Of a stretch of DNA of 64,000 nucleotides, positions 1 to 8,581 are shown piece after piece (the stretch's first letter is position 1; every line of letters starts with the position of its first letter). The stretch is taken from contig NZ_LZQD01000007.1 in NCBI RefSeq assembly GCF_001858025.1, positions 1-64,000 of the forward strand, given 5' to 3'. This DNA is from Trichormus sp. NMC-1. Lineage in GTDB: Bacteria > Cyanobacteriota > Cyanobacteriia > Cyanobacteriales > Nostocaceae. The notes under the pieces were generated by a model. It had not been told where the DNA came from. It was given only the letters and a program-made list of their open reading frames with translations, and did no database searches. A program made the translations under genes and the position numbers.

Positions 1-260
1 CCCGCTTCACACCCGGGGGGTTTTGTTTTTTGTAAGATACTATTGCTAACAAAAGATGTAGCAGGGGATAGGTAACAGAGTGAAAAGTCTTTTGGTATCT
101 AGGTTTGATAATAAGTTAGTGTCCTAACCACCTTGGCGATTGCTATAACATGAACAATTCTTAATTAACTTAAGAGAATTCAAGGATGACTTTACGTCCA
201 TCTTAGGAGATAATTTTGTGCAAAAGTTGTTCCTAAGATAAACTAACCTATCTGAAATTC
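1..260. other. Intergenic lead-in with no recognised gene
   Basis: No coding region was recognised here. Bases about 119-147 read, on the minus strand, like a degenerate half copy of the dispersed repeat found at 16138-16216 and 39153-39244: they share the core GGTGGTTAGGACA and a nearby TATAGC. The rest is AT-rich and probably holds the promoter of the TPR gene that starts at 261. Confidence 0.4.
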
Positions 261-731
261 ATGGATTCTTTATCTATCAATTCACTACTTGACGACTTGA
301 AAAATCCTGATGCTATAGTCCGTAAGCAAGCGACTCGAAAAATTTGGCGGCTCTGGTTTCAGGAAAAAGGTATATATGGACTGGAAAAAATTGACCACAG
401 TCAAAAGTTGATTGATGCAGGTGAGATTAGTTCTGCTGAAAAATTACTAACTGAATTGATAAACATACAAGCAGATTTCGGCGAAGCGTGGAACAGAAGA
501 GCTTTTCTTTACTATAGTATAGGTAATTATCAAAAATCTCTAGATGACTGCCAAATGGTTGTTCAGTTAAATCCAGTGCATTTTGGCGCACTTCACGGGA
601 TGGGGTTGTGTTATGCAGCACTGGGAAAGTATGGTGAAGCTATCGAAGCTTTTCAACAAGCATTAAAAATTCAACCCTATTCCTTGGTGAATCAAAAATT
701 GATTCTGGAATGTACACTCAAACTGAGTTAA
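261..731 (+). CDS. TPR-repeat protein
   Basis: A 156-residue soluble protein. The C-terminal half holds about two tetratricopeptide repeats (residues about 72-150), with the usual small/aromatic pattern and the motifs NYQKSLDDC and GKYGEAIEAFQQALKIQP. TPRs form helical hairpins that bind other proteins. The N-terminal part begins with a helical segment rich in charged residues (DDLKNPDAIVRKQATRKIW) resembling a HEAT-like turn. No signal peptide or membrane segment is seen. It stands alone, with a minus-strand gene downstream. The partner and specific function cannot be read from the sequence. Confidence 0.8.
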   Translation: MDSLSINSLLDDLKNPDAIVRKQATRKIWRLWFQEKGIYGLEKIDHSQKLIDAGEISSAEKLLTELINIQADFGEAWNRRAFLYYSIGNYQKSLDDCQMVVQLNPVHFGALHGMGLCYAALGKYGEAIEAFQQALKIQPYSLVNQKLILECTLKLS

Positions 732-965
732 ACAGATTACTGTAATTGATAAATGCAGGATAATTTAGAGTAAGGCGTAAAGGAACGCTGGTAATTGTCA
801 CCTATGCATTAACCTCCGCGCCCCTCTGCTTTCAAAAAAGTTTCAAAGCAAAGTTTTCTAATTAGACATCTCCAAAATCATAAATTCAACAAACATTCCA
901 TCTGTCAGGACTGATAGTGGTAGGAGAGCATTTTTCTGACTATCGTTGTTAATTTGTACTAACAT

Positions 966-1340
966 TCAAAGACCTTCCAAATAGCTCAAAAGGTCCGCCA
1001 TTTCTTGGGCGCTGGGCTGGAATTTTGGCATAGGAGGTGTTTCACCACTAATCACTTGGTGAATTAACCCATATCGAGATTTACGCTTGGGGACAGCTTG
1101 TAAACTTGGGCCTACTAGTCCATCTGCTTCTAAACCGTGACATCCAGCACAGTTGATTTGAAAGATAGCCTTTCCCTGTACTGGGTTTCCCATCAGCGAT
1201 AGGACATTCTTGACATATGGATCGGAGGCTTGAGCCATCTGAACACCAAGAATGGCCAAAGGGATTACTATGAGTATCGCCAAAGCCGACAAAGCGATCC
1301 ACTGAAACTTTGATTCAGGTTTGGTAAGCTGGTTATCCAA
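966..1340 (-). CDS. cytM: Cytochrome c, CytM type
   Basis: A 124-residue class I c-type cytochrome. Residues about 14-36 form an uncleaved-looking hydrophobic anchor. The haem-binding motif CAGCH is at 64-68 and the probable axial methionine is M104 in PPMPKF. The size, the N-terminal anchor and the sequence SGETPPMPKF fit cytochrome cM, a conserved cyanobacterial protein linked in the literature to respiratory/photosynthetic electron flow and to control of photosynthesis under mixotrophy or stress. It faces the neighbouring petG, another photosynthetic electron-transport gene, from the opposite strand. Cytochrome c6 (petJ, at 15510-15842) is clearly a different protein with a cleavable signal peptide. 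Confidence 0.88.
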   Translation of the reverse strand: MDNQLTKPESKFQWIALSALAILIVIPLAILGVQMAQASDPYVKNVLSLMGNPVQGKAIFQINCAGCHGLEADGLVGPSLQAVPKRKSRYGLIHQVISGETPPMPKFQPSAQEMADLLSYLEGL

Positions 1341-1548
1341 AAGGGTTGCTGTTACAGTCTAGGTGTACAAAAAACTTTTCATTTCCTACACATAGCTTAA
1401 AAGTTCTTGATTGTGTCTGCAAGTACAGATAATGATTTTTATATAGTATTTATATTCCAAAAACATTATAGGGCGCGGGATTGATGCTGGATTTGGTAAA
1501 ATCAAAAACAGGAAACGAAGTTGAATAATTGCAAAGAGGAGATTTACA

Positions 1549-1662
1549 GTGGTTGAACCCCTGCTCTCAGGTATTGTGTTGGGTCTGATTTTCGTCACCC
1601 TTAGCGGACTGTTCTATGCTGCTTATAGGCAATATAAGCGCCCCAACGAGTTGGGAGGCTAA
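1549..1662 (+). CDS. petG: Cytochrome b6f complex subunit PetG
   Basis: A 37-residue single-span membrane protein. It starts at GTG 1549 after a good ribosome binding site (AGAGGAG, about 1536-1542) and ends with TAA at 1660-1662. The translation begins [15 protein letters not shown] and ends [10 protein letters not shown], the nearly invariant signature of PetG. PetG is a small stabilising subunit of the thylakoid cytochrome b6f complex, which passes electrons from plastoquinone to plastocyanin or cytochrome c6. The gene is monocistronic as far as can be seen. Confidence 0.97.
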   Translation: MVEPLLSGIVLGLIFVTLSGLFYAAYRQYKRPNELGG

Positions 1663-1744
1663 AACTGAGTGCTGAGTATTGAGTCCTAAGTTGTGAGTGG
1701 TGGGGAGTTAGAAAGAATTGGAATCCTATCAACCTAGCACCCCA

Positions 1745-2305
1745 TCACTCCATCTCTTCTAATTCCATAGTTCTGTAAAAAGTTAGCGCTGTATTGCCAT
1801 AAACTTTTTGATGGGAGATTTCCCAATTAGGGATTTCTGGTGCTTCCCAAGCTTGAGGACTATGTTCAACTGCTATTTCTCCATCAGCATCTAAAATTTG
1901 ATAATGAGCGATCGCTTCTAAAACTGGCTCATATAACCCACTGGTATAAGGTGGGTCAAAATAGATTTTGTCAAATTGCTTACCTGATAAGTTTTTTAAC
2001 TGCTGGAGTACATTTCCTCGCAATACCTCAAATTTTTGGTCGGTATTAGCTACCAGCTGCCAGTTTTGTTTGATCATTGCACAGGCTTTACTAGATTGTT
2101 CAATTCCTACGACCAATTTAGCTCCCCTACATAAAGCCTCTGCCCCCATTGAACCACTACCGGCGCACAAATCCAGCCAGCAACAACCATCAATTTGCCC
2201 TTGCCAAATATTAAAAACTGCCCCCCGTACTCGCGCACTGGTAGGTCTGGTTTCTTGCCCTGGTAAAGTTTTAAGCAGTCGATTCCCGTAAATTCTCAGA
2301 CTCAT
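1745..2305 (-). CDS. rsmD: 16S rRNA (guanine(966)-N(2))-methyltransferase RsmD
   Basis: A 186-residue SAM-dependent methyltransferase. RsmD methylates N2 of G966 in 16S rRNA during small-subunit assembly. The SAM-binding motif I is DLCAGSGSMG (residues 45-54). The catalytic motif IV is DPPY (117-120), typical of N-methyltransferases acting on exocyclic amines. The N-terminus RIYGNRLLKTLPGQETRPTSARVRGAVFN... is characteristic of the family (the RPTS/R-RGA-FN core). Length is normal. It lies 63 bases downstream of hisH on the same strand, so the two may be co-transcribed. Confidence 0.95.
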   Translation of the reverse strand: MSLRIYGNRLLKTLPGQETRPTSARVRGAVFNIWQGQIDGCCWLDLCAGSGSMGAEALCRGAKLVVGIEQSSKACAMIKQNWQLVANTDQKFEVLRGNVLQQLKNLSGKQFDKIYFDPPYTSGLYEPVLEAIAHYQILDADGEIAVEHSPQAWEAPEIPNWEISHQKVYGNTALTFYRTMELEEME

Positions 2306-2368
2306 TAGCTATTAGTCTTTGGTCATTGGTTGTGAGTTTTAGACAACTAATAAAATTGCAAATTTTTA

Positions 2369-3004
2369 TTAAGCAGGAATCTTTTCGCGGACTTGAGCCA
2401 CAAAATTCGATAAAACTTGCAATCCTATATTAGAGGATTTTTCGGGATGGAATTGGACTGCCATGAGGTTTTCATGAGCGATAGCAGCTGTCACAGTTTG
2501 GCTACCATGAGTAACTGTTGCCGCCAGAATTTGCGGATCAATGGGGTCAACATAGTAGGAATGGACAAAATAAACCCAAGGTTCAGAAGGTAAATGTTCC
2601 CACAAAATGCTTTTTGGCTGAGTGAGTTGTAGTTGATTCCAACCCATGTGGGGAATAGCAATACTTGGTTCTGAGCGAAATCTCCGCACTTTTCCGCGCA
2701 CAATTCCTAGTCCTGGTTGAGTCCCTTCGTCGCTGTATTCAAACAAAATTTGCAGTCCTAGACAAATACCTAAGAAAGGTTTACCAGATGCGATCACATC
2801 TTTAATCGGTTGTTCTAAACCACGCGCTCGCAGGTGTTGCACTGCGGGATCAAATGCTCCCACTCCTGGCAGAACTATTGCATCTGCTTGTTCTAATTCC
2901 TTGGCAGAATAAGTTACTTTAGGAGTTGCCCCAGCTTTTTCTAAACCTTTGCAGACTGAGTGCAAATTTCCCATATCGTAATCTACGACTGCAATTACTG
3001 GCAT
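2369..3004 (-). CDS. hisH: Imidazole glycerol phosphate synthase subunit HisH
   Basis: A 211-residue class I glutamine amidotransferase. HisH hydrolyses glutamine and channels ammonia to HisF for imidazole ring formation in histidine biosynthesis. The nucleophile elbow is GICLGLQ with Cys81. The other triad members are His186 and Glu188 in QFHPEKS. The N-terminus VVDYDMGNLHSV is typical. No hisF is nearby, as usual in cyanobacteria, where his genes are scattered. The gene precedes rsmD on the same strand. Confidence 0.96.
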   Translation of the reverse strand: MPVIAVVDYDMGNLHSVCKGLEKAGATPKVTYSAKELEQADAIVLPGVGAFDPAVQHLRARGLEQPIKDVIASGKPFLGICLGLQILFEYSDEGTQPGLGIVRGKVRRFRSEPSIAIPHMGWNQLQLTQPKSILWEHLPSEPWVYFVHSYYVDPIDPQILAATVTHGSQTVTAAIAHENLMAVQFHPEKSSNIGLQVLSNFVAQVREKIPA

Positions 3005-3073
3005 TTACCTGCTCCTTGTAAATTTATTAGGGAGGGCATTTCATTTATATTCTAATTCTAATTAATATTTATT

Positions 3074-3526
3074 ATGCAGAAAAAAATACTATTAACTTCT
3101 TTTGACACTTGGCTGAGTGAACAACTGTCAAATTCTTCTGATGATTTGTTACTTGAGTTAGCCAAAATGGCTTGTCTACCTCATGATTTAATTTTTTTGC
3201 GCCGACTACCTGTAGATGTTCAGCTTGCTAGTTCTCGCGTCATTGCCAAAATCAATGAACTTAAACCTGATTACGTTATTTGTTGTGGCATGGCAGCAAG
3301 TCGTACACAATTAAGTATCGAAGTCGTTGCTCGTATCTTGTCTGTACAGTCTACGGATATCTCATCTCTAGATTGTGCAGAAAGTTTTTGGCAAACAACT
3401 TTGCAAACTACTGTTAATGTTGAACAATTAGTGGAAGGAACAGAAGTTGAGATTAGTTACGACTGTGGTAAGTTCGTTTGTGAATCACTTTATTATTCAG
3501 GGTTAGCGCATCTCAAACCCTATTGA
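3074..3526 (+). pseudogene. Peptidase C15 (pyroglutamyl peptidase-like), 3'-truncated by an IS end
   Basis: The 150-residue reading frame begins KKILLTSFDTWL and contains LRRLPVDVQLA and YVICCGMAASRTQLSIE, typical of the cyanobacterial peptidase C15 (pyrrolidone carboxyl peptidase-like) family, which removes N-terminal pyroglutamate. Family resemblance continues to GKFVCESLYY, then stops at about base 3497. From 3498 (CAGGGTTAGCG...) the sequence looks like an IS end, and it supplies the last codons (SGLAHLKPY) and the stop. The family normally runs on for about 40 more residues, including the catalytic histidine region (FVHVP), which is missing. The product is therefore probably inactive. 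Confidence 0.75.
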
Positions 3527-4270
3527 CAGGGGAATTACAGTAGAGGAGAATAGTTTGCTATGGATGCTGCTAACACAGAAACCATGTACTGATCATTCAT
3601 CGCAGCTCGTCTTGACTTTTGTCGAATACTACGACGAAAAGTTGTTTCTCGGTCTAAGGCATTGAGGGCAATGCGACGTAATAAAGCAAAGTTTTGTGGA
3701 CTGTGCATAGAACGGATTCGAGATTCATCTTCATGGAAAGTGACATCTAATGTCCAATGAACAGAGTTTTCAATGCCCCAATGTTGTCGGATTGCACTAC
3801 CAATTTTGTTAGCATCACTATCAAGACTAGTGATATAAAATTGCACCTCATGAGTAGTTTTATTCCAATGCTGAATCTTCCGAACTACCATAACTACTGT
3901 TGTTAATCCTGCCCATTGGTTTTGTTCATGAAGTGCTGGTAGTTGTGACACTGGAACAGTATAAACTGTACGATTCTCGATACGGTGATGTCCTTTTTCT
4001 ACACGTTGACTAATACTGACATCAACATCTTTAAAGTTTAAGGATTGTGCCATTTCAAACCAATTTTTCACTTGTTGATGTAGCGTCGGATGATTATCTT
4101 TGAGGCTTAAAATATAATCAGCATTTCCGGCTATTATTTGTTCGGCAATGGATTTTTGCGTACCCATTGCATCAATGGTGATAATACAACCAGACAAGTT
4201 CAGAGTCTCTAATAGTGCTGGAATTGCCGTGATTTCATTTGATTTACAACTGACCTTTGTTTGCCCTAGA
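3498..4270 (-). mobile_element. ISAs1-family insertion sequence remnant, one end lost
   Basis: The left boundary begins CAGGGTTAGCGCATC, and CAGGG is the typical terminal sequence of ISAs1-family elements. A second CAGGGG lies at 3527. The element carries the 3' two-thirds of a transposase gene and then breaks into unrelated sequence at about 4265-4275, so the transposase start and the other terminal repeat are gone. Both flanking genes (peptidase C15 on one side, the hypothetical gene at 4244-5251 on the other) look cut at the element. This suggests an insertion followed by an adjacent deletion. Confidence 0.7.
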
Positions 4271-4275
4271 ATCAA
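3535..4275 (-). pseudogene. ISAs1-family transposase, 5'-truncated
   Basis: The frame encodes 246 residues of a DDE transposase of the ISAs1/H-repeat family. Family motifs are KSNEITAIPALLETL, TIDAMGTQKSIAEQI (with a catalytic Asp), ADYILSLKDNHP, RQHWGIENSVHWTLDVTFHEDESRIR (with the catalytic Glu) and NFALLRRIALNAL. Full-length members are about 360-380 residues. The first about 120 residues, including the first catalytic Asp and the N-terminal DUF4372-like region, are missing here. The apparent ATG lies just before the conserved LGQTKV motif and is not the native start. The protein should be inactive. Confidence 0.85.
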
Positions 4276-5251
4276 CCTGTTCTAACATTTGTGTAGGAGG
4301 AACTTTAATTTTTATATCATGACTAGAATTGACAGTAAATTCCATCAGAGAATGAGAAAAGTTAGACAATTCATCACGCCGATGATGGATACTATACTTT
4401 TCACCTTCTTTTTTAATTACAAAAGCATCACTTCTATAAAGTCTAGAACCATCTGCTAATGTCTCTCCATAAGCCTTGAGAATTTCAACTGCTGTTTGAG
4501 CAATTTTGGCATTTTCAACTTTGAGATTATGCCGCATTTTCAACCAGTTTAAACCTAGAACCTTTTGCCAACTGGCTGCAACATCCTTCTTAATAGGAAC
4601 TTCCACTTCCCGTATCCACTGCTGATTTTGAGAAGTTACTGTTGGAGATGAAACCACACCATTGTAGTTTGGTGTAAAAGCAACTTTTCTTTTTTGTGTT
4701 TCAGTTTCTTCCTCTGTTGTTCCAACAAATTTAGCTGACTTTTCTTCCCTAAAAGCATCAACTTCAGGTATTGTCTCTGTGACTGTTTCTTCAGTTTTTA
4801 TTTCATTTATCGAAACTTGGTTATCAGTAAAATTATACTGATTTTCTTCTTTTGAATATCTCGTTTCAGCCATAGGTATATCCCTGGCATTATCCCATTC
4901 TGGTGAATCATCTACTGGTGGTTCTGGTAATGGAGTATCTTCATCCCAAAAGACGAAAGTTTCCTCTTCAAATGGTAAATCTAAAATAGGTGTAAATTCA
5001 TTTTCTAATTCAATGTTTTCTCCAGAATTTACTGCTGCTGTTTGAGATTCAGATTCTGTAGAATTATCAACAACTTCACTCTCAATATCTTGATTTCTAA
5101 AAAGTTGACCTAGCAGTTCATCAACAATTTTTGTTAAATCTTCCTTTATCTCTCTTGTATTATCTGTGGTATTTTGACTAGGAGGTAAATAACGAATTAT
5201 GGGTTCATAGACTACAGCAATAATTTCCTCAGTGTCTAAATTTTCCGTCAC
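4244..5251 (-). CDS. Hypothetical acidic protein, C-terminus cut by the IS remnant
   Basis: A 335-residue frame starting at GTG 5251, though the frame stays open upstream to about 5309, so the true start is uncertain. Residues 1-210 are acidic and low-complexity (many E, T and S; disordered-looking). The region from about 225 to 315 looks folded: WQKVLGLNWLKMRHN, QTAVEILKAYGETLADGSRLYRSDAFVIKKEGEKYSIHHR. The last about 10 residues (EQVDSRANKGQL) are read out of frame from the transposase sequence. No known function was recognised. The C-terminal part reads like a conserved module that contacts other proteins, but this is a guess. It has probably lost its natural end. Confidence 0.55.
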   Translation of the reverse strand: MTENLDTEEIIAVVYEPIIRYLPPSQNTTDNTREIKEDLTKIVDELLGQLFRNQDIESEVVDNSTESESQTAAVNSGENIELENEFTPILDLPFEEETFVFWDEDTPLPEPPVDDSPEWDNARDIPMAETRYSKEENQYNFTDNQVSINEIKTEETVTETIPEVDAFREEKSAKFVGTTEEETETQKRKVAFTPNYNGVVSSPTVTSQNQQWIREVEVPIKKDVAASWQKVLGLNWLKMRHNLKVENAKIAQTAVEILKAYGETLADGSRLYRSDAFVIKKEGEKYSIHHRRDELSNFSHSLMEFTVNSSHDIKIKVPPTQMLEQVDSRANKGQL

Positions 5252-5591
5252 CCAGTTATGACGACATTTACCTTCAATATTTTGCTGGTAAACAGTTAAT
5301 TTATCACCTCAGATGGGAGGTGAGCGTGGTTATGGTTGGGGTAATGTCGCAGTAAAAGAAATAAAAAAACTAACAGAATCTGAAAAATTATTTAATGCCT
5401 ATACTTTTATTATTCAGTGTTGGACTACCTGAGTCAATTTCAACTCCCTATTCCTTGCATCTTTATTCATGTGCCGATTTTGAATCAAGAAAATTTGCAC
5501 AGCATTCTTGCTAACTTTGTTTTAATTCTTAACAAACTGGCACTTATATAAGGTTGTCAGCGTCTCTTTAGAAAAATTTTCCTCAATATTT
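5252..5591. other. Spacer between decayed zone and DUF3370 gene
   Basis: It holds a 39-codon remnant on the plus strand at 5313-5432 (described separately) and the promoter region of the gene at 5592. No ribosome binding site of note and no RNA gene was seen in the rest. Confidence 0.4.
5313..5432 (+). pseudogene. Short glycine-loop remnant, possibly from a RAMP-type (CRISPR-associated) protein
   Basis: This 39-codon frame starts MGGERGYGWGNVAVKEIKKL and ends at TGA 5430. The G-rich stretch GGERGYGWG followed by a beta-strand-like segment resembles the C-terminal glycine-rich loop of RAMP-superfamily proteins (Cas/Csx RAMPs). The match is short and could be chance. It lies in a stretch that already contains two truncated genes and an IS fragment, so a gene remnant is plausible. 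No cas gene or repeat array is present in the window. Confidence 0.25.
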
Positions 5592-6959
5592 ATGTTGCCA
5601 CTCTTACTCGGTTTAACACTCGCTCAAGCAACTCAAGTCACACCACCAGTTGAAGAAGTGGTACAACCACAAGAAGTTCGTCCTTTACCAGGGCAGTTAA
5701 ATAATGTGCCAGTATTTAATAGCAATAGCCCCGAATTGGTTTTAAAAGAGGGAATTTTACTTTCTACCTTTCCAGGAACTGGGAAAAAAGTACCAACGGC
5801 ACATTTAAATTTTCCTTTTCGGGGACGGTTTGATATTTTTGCTCATCATGTTGCTAAAGCAGATCCACCAGAAAATTTACGTTCTCTTTACCAGGGAATA
5901 ATGTTGCATAACCCTGGTTCTCAACCAGTGAAAGTCAATATATTGCAAGCAGCAAGTTATTTAAGTCAACCAGATGCACCATTTATTCAGTTAGATTCTT
6001 TTATTCCCAATAATTTGGGTACAGTTTTTGCAGGCCCTGGTAGTCGGGTGATGTCTGATGTGCTAAGAGGAAGAAGACAAGCAATTTTCCCTGCCCAAAT
6101 TGTTATTCCTCCAGGGGCAAGTCAGATGTTATTAAATCTACCAATTCCCGTGCAAGGATTGACACCGCCACTGAATGGTCGCTCTACATTTATGCGCTTG
6201 TCGAGTAATGGAACTGTTTACGCAGCTAGTTTAGCTATGTTTGCTCGCACGAATGTTGATGGTAGTGAACGTGCGCCCAATTTAGCAGAGTGGCAAAATT
6301 TATTAGATAACGGTGAATTATCTACACCTAGAGATAAAGTCCCAACTCCCCTTGAAGAAACTGGTAAACCAAGGATTTATGGAAGGGTAGCAGGTGTAGC
6401 AAGTGGTTCTCAATGGCGATCGCTCTTAGTCGATAATCCTAAAGTTAATTATTTGACAATTCCTCAACCCGGTCAAGCTTTTTCTTACCCTTTAAGCACA
6501 CTACATGGTGGAACTTTTGGTACCGGTCAAATTCAAAGCGCATCTATGTTAGTCCGCTATCCTGATACGGCTTATCGCGCTCATGGCAATTATGGAATTC
6601 AGTATAGTCTTAGGTTGCCTTTATACAATACAACTCAAAAACAGCAAACTGTAACTGTGTCGGTGCAAACTCCCATCAAAGAAGATCAGTTAAATAAATC
6701 AGGACTACGCTTTTTCACCACACCAGCGCGTCAAGTCTTCTTTCGAGGAACAGTGCGAGTACGTTATCAAGATGATCAAGGTAAACCAAAAACTGAGTTT
6801 GTACATTTAGTGCAAACCAGAGGTGAACAAGGGAAACCATTAGTATCATTAAATATGAAGTCAGGCGATCGCTCTTTAGTAGAAGTAGACTTTCTCTATC
6901 CTCCAGATGCTTCACCACCTCAAGTTTTAACTGTTTCAACTCAAGCTGAAAATAAGTAA
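5592..6959 (+). CDS. DUF3370 family protein, probably exported
   Basis: A 455-residue protein. The N-terminus MLPLLLGLTLAQA is a short hydrophobic, signal-like segment, so export to the periplasm or thylakoid lumen is likely. The body is rich in beta-strand patterns: PGQLNNVPVFNSNSPELVLKEGILL, HLNFPFRGRFDIFAHHVAKA, LHNPGSQPVKV, RLPLYNTTQKQQTVTVSVQTP. These match the cyanobacterium-specific DUF3370 family, whose biochemical role is unknown. Length is normal for the family. The Uma2 gene begins 46 bases downstream in the same direction. Confidence 0.85.
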   Translation: MLPLLLGLTLAQATQVTPPVEEVVQPQEVRPLPGQLNNVPVFNSNSPELVLKEGILLSTFPGTGKKVPTAHLNFPFRGRFDIFAHHVAKADPPENLRSLYQGIMLHNPGSQPVKVNILQAASYLSQPDAPFIQLDSFIPNNLGTVFAGPGSRVMSDVLRGRRQAIFPAQIVIPPGASQMLLNLPIPVQGLTPPLNGRSTFMRLSSNGTVYAASLAMFARTNVDGSERAPNLAEWQNLLDNGELSTPRDKVPTPLEETGKPRIYGRVAGVASGSQWRSLLVDNPKVNYLTIPQPGQAFSYPLSTLHGGTFGTGQIQSASMLVRYPDTAYRAHGNYGIQYSLRLPLYNTTQKQQTVTVSVQTPIKEDQLNKSGLRFFTTPARQVFFRGTVRVRYQDDQGKPKTEFVHLVQTRGEQGKPLVSLNMKSGDRSLVEVDFLYPPDASPPQVLTVSTQAENK

Positions 6960-7005
6960 AATTAACAGTGTTTAACAGCAGACAATATTAAAGAGGAGAT
7001 TGTCA

Positions 7006-7590
7006 ATGATTGCAAGTCCCAGTTATAGCTATATTTCTCCTGAAGAATATCTCCAAGCAGAAGAAACCAGTGCCATTAAGCATGAATACAGACATGGAGA
7101 TGTTTATGCAATGGCAGGTGCAAGTAATACTCATGTGATTATTACTCTTAATATTGCTTCAATGCTCAGAAATCATCTGCGTGGGAGAGGCTGTCAGGCT
7201 TATATGGCAGACACGAAGGCGCATATTGAATCTATTGATACATATTACTACCCTGATGTCATAGTCAGTTGCGACGAAAGGGATAGAACCTTTAACAACT
7301 TTCTGCGTTATCCCTGTTTAATTATCGAGGTTTTATCTCCCACCACAGAAGGATTTGACAGAGGTGATAAATTTGCTGATTATCGAAATATCGAGTCACT
7401 TGAAGAATATGTGTTGGTGAGTCAAACCCGGATTAACATAGAAGTTTTTCGCCGTAACCCAGAAGGGCAATGGGTACTATATCCCTATGGAAAAGGGGAT
7501 AATATACATCTAGCTAGTGTAGATTTTAAGTGTGATGTTGCAGATGTGTATGAAGATGTTACTTTTGAAGTGCCGCAAGTGACAGAGTGA
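7006..7590 (+). CDS. Uma2 family (DUF820) putative endonuclease
   Basis: Encodes 194 residues from ATG 7006, chosen because AGAGGAGA (6992-6999) sits at ideal spacing; the TTG at 7000 is less likely. The family has a PD-(D/E)XK-like fold. Visible motifs are SPEEYLQAEETSAIKHEYRHGDVYAMAGAS at the N-terminus, YYPDVIVSCDERDR (catalytic Asp) and CLIIEVLSPTTEGFDRGDKFADYR (catalytic Glu and Lys region). Uma2 proteins are present in many copies in cyanobacteria; their role is unproven, with mobile-element or restriction-like activity suggested. A second copy lies at 57636-58217. Confidence 0.9.
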   Translation: MIASPSYSYISPEEYLQAEETSAIKHEYRHGDVYAMAGASNTHVIITLNIASMLRNHLRGRGCQAYMADTKAHIESIDTYYYPDVIVSCDERDRTFNNFLRYPCLIIEVLSPTTEGFDRGDKFADYRNIESLEEYVLVSQTRINIEVFRRNPEGQWVLYPYGKGDNIHLASVDFKCDVADVYEDVTFEVPQVTE

Positions 7591-7616
7591 TATCATGTTC
7601 GCGTCAGCCCTAATTA

Positions 7617-8510
7617 TCAGTCTTTAACCGAACACAATGTCATTGCTAATTTAGCTGCACCTGCCATTCCTGCTGAGTTACCAAGTTCTGCGGGCAAAAT
7701 TTGTAAACCTAGACGCGATGTAGGTAAAACCCGCTTTTCAATTTCTGCCTGCACAGCTGGTAAAAAAAAGTCAAAACTAGCACTGATACCACCACCAATA
7801 ATAATTGCTTGTGGTGTAAGTACATATATTAAACTCGTTAAACCAATTCCTAAGTCTCTGCCATATTCTTGCCAAAAACTCAAAGCTTCAGCATCTCCTG
7901 CTTGAGCAAGTGCGCCTAATTCTGCTGGTTCTTTACCAGTACGGCGACGAATAGCTGTCACTGATGCATACTGTTCTAAAGAACCTTGATTGCCACTATT
8001 ACACATTGATCCGTTAGGATTTAAGGTAATTAAACCTAATTCTCCGGCTGCACCTTGATGTCCGACAAACAATTTACCATCAAGAATAATTGCACCACCA
8101 ACCCCAGTCCCTAAAGTTAGCAGAATCAGATTTTGAAAGTGACGACCGGCACCTAACCAAGCTTCCCCCAACCCTGCACAGTTAGCATCATTAGCGAGGA
8201 TGGTTGGTTTACCAGTTTTGGCTTCTAACCAATCTGCTAAGGGAACATCATGCCATCCAGAGAGGTTAATGGCAACTTTAGCAATGCGTCCAGTTGCGTC
8301 AGCAGGGCCAGGAGTTCCCACACCTATAGCTATGGTTTGATTATCTGGGTCAATTTGAGCTATGGCATCTACCATCTGCATCATTACCGCTGCCGGTGTT
8401 GCAGGTTGGGGAGTCGCTACCGTTAAAGATTGTAAACAAGTACCATCTGCTGTAAAACGCCCCAGCTTAATCGCTGTTCCCCCCAAATCAATACCAATTA
8501 CTTGCTGCAC
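7617..8510 (-). CDS. ROK family sugar kinase (glucokinase-like)
   Basis: A 297-residue cytoplasmic kinase. The ATP phosphate-1 motif is IGIDLGGTAIKLG near the N-terminus, the sugar-binding region NDANCAGLGEAWLGAGR is in the middle, and LTLGTGVGGAIILDGKL is the second phosphate motif. A C-terminal adenosine motif, IIIGGGISASFDF, is also present. ROK proteins usually bind zinc through a histidine and three cysteines in GHx...CxCGxxGCxE. Here the stretch reads GELGL...GSMCNSGNQGSLEQ, so only one cysteine remains. Zinc-free ROK kinases occur in cyanobacteria, so it is probably active. Glucose is the likely substrate, but N-acetylsugars cannot be excluded. Confidence 0.88.
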   Translation of the reverse strand: MQQVIGIDLGGTAIKLGRFTADGTCLQSLTVATPQPATPAAVMMQMVDAIAQIDPDNQTIAIGVGTPGPADATGRIAKVAINLSGWHDVPLADWLEAKTGKPTILANDANCAGLGEAWLGAGRHFQNLILLTLGTGVGGAIILDGKLFVGHQGAAGELGLITLNPNGSMCNSGNQGSLEQYASVTAIRRRTGKEPAELGALAQAGDAEALSFWQEYGRDLGIGLTSLIYVLTPQAIIIGGGISASFDFFLPAVQAEIEKRVLPTSRLGLQILPAELGNSAGMAGAAKLAMTLCSVKD

Positions 8511-8581
8511 AAGGCTTATTCCCAGATATTTATTTTAGATAAAACCAAAAAATCATACTAATCATACCAATTTTTGAATCA

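Noticed and set aside
1386-1598. A 70-residue frame opposite petG
   Set aside because: It overlaps petG on the other strand and has atypical composition.
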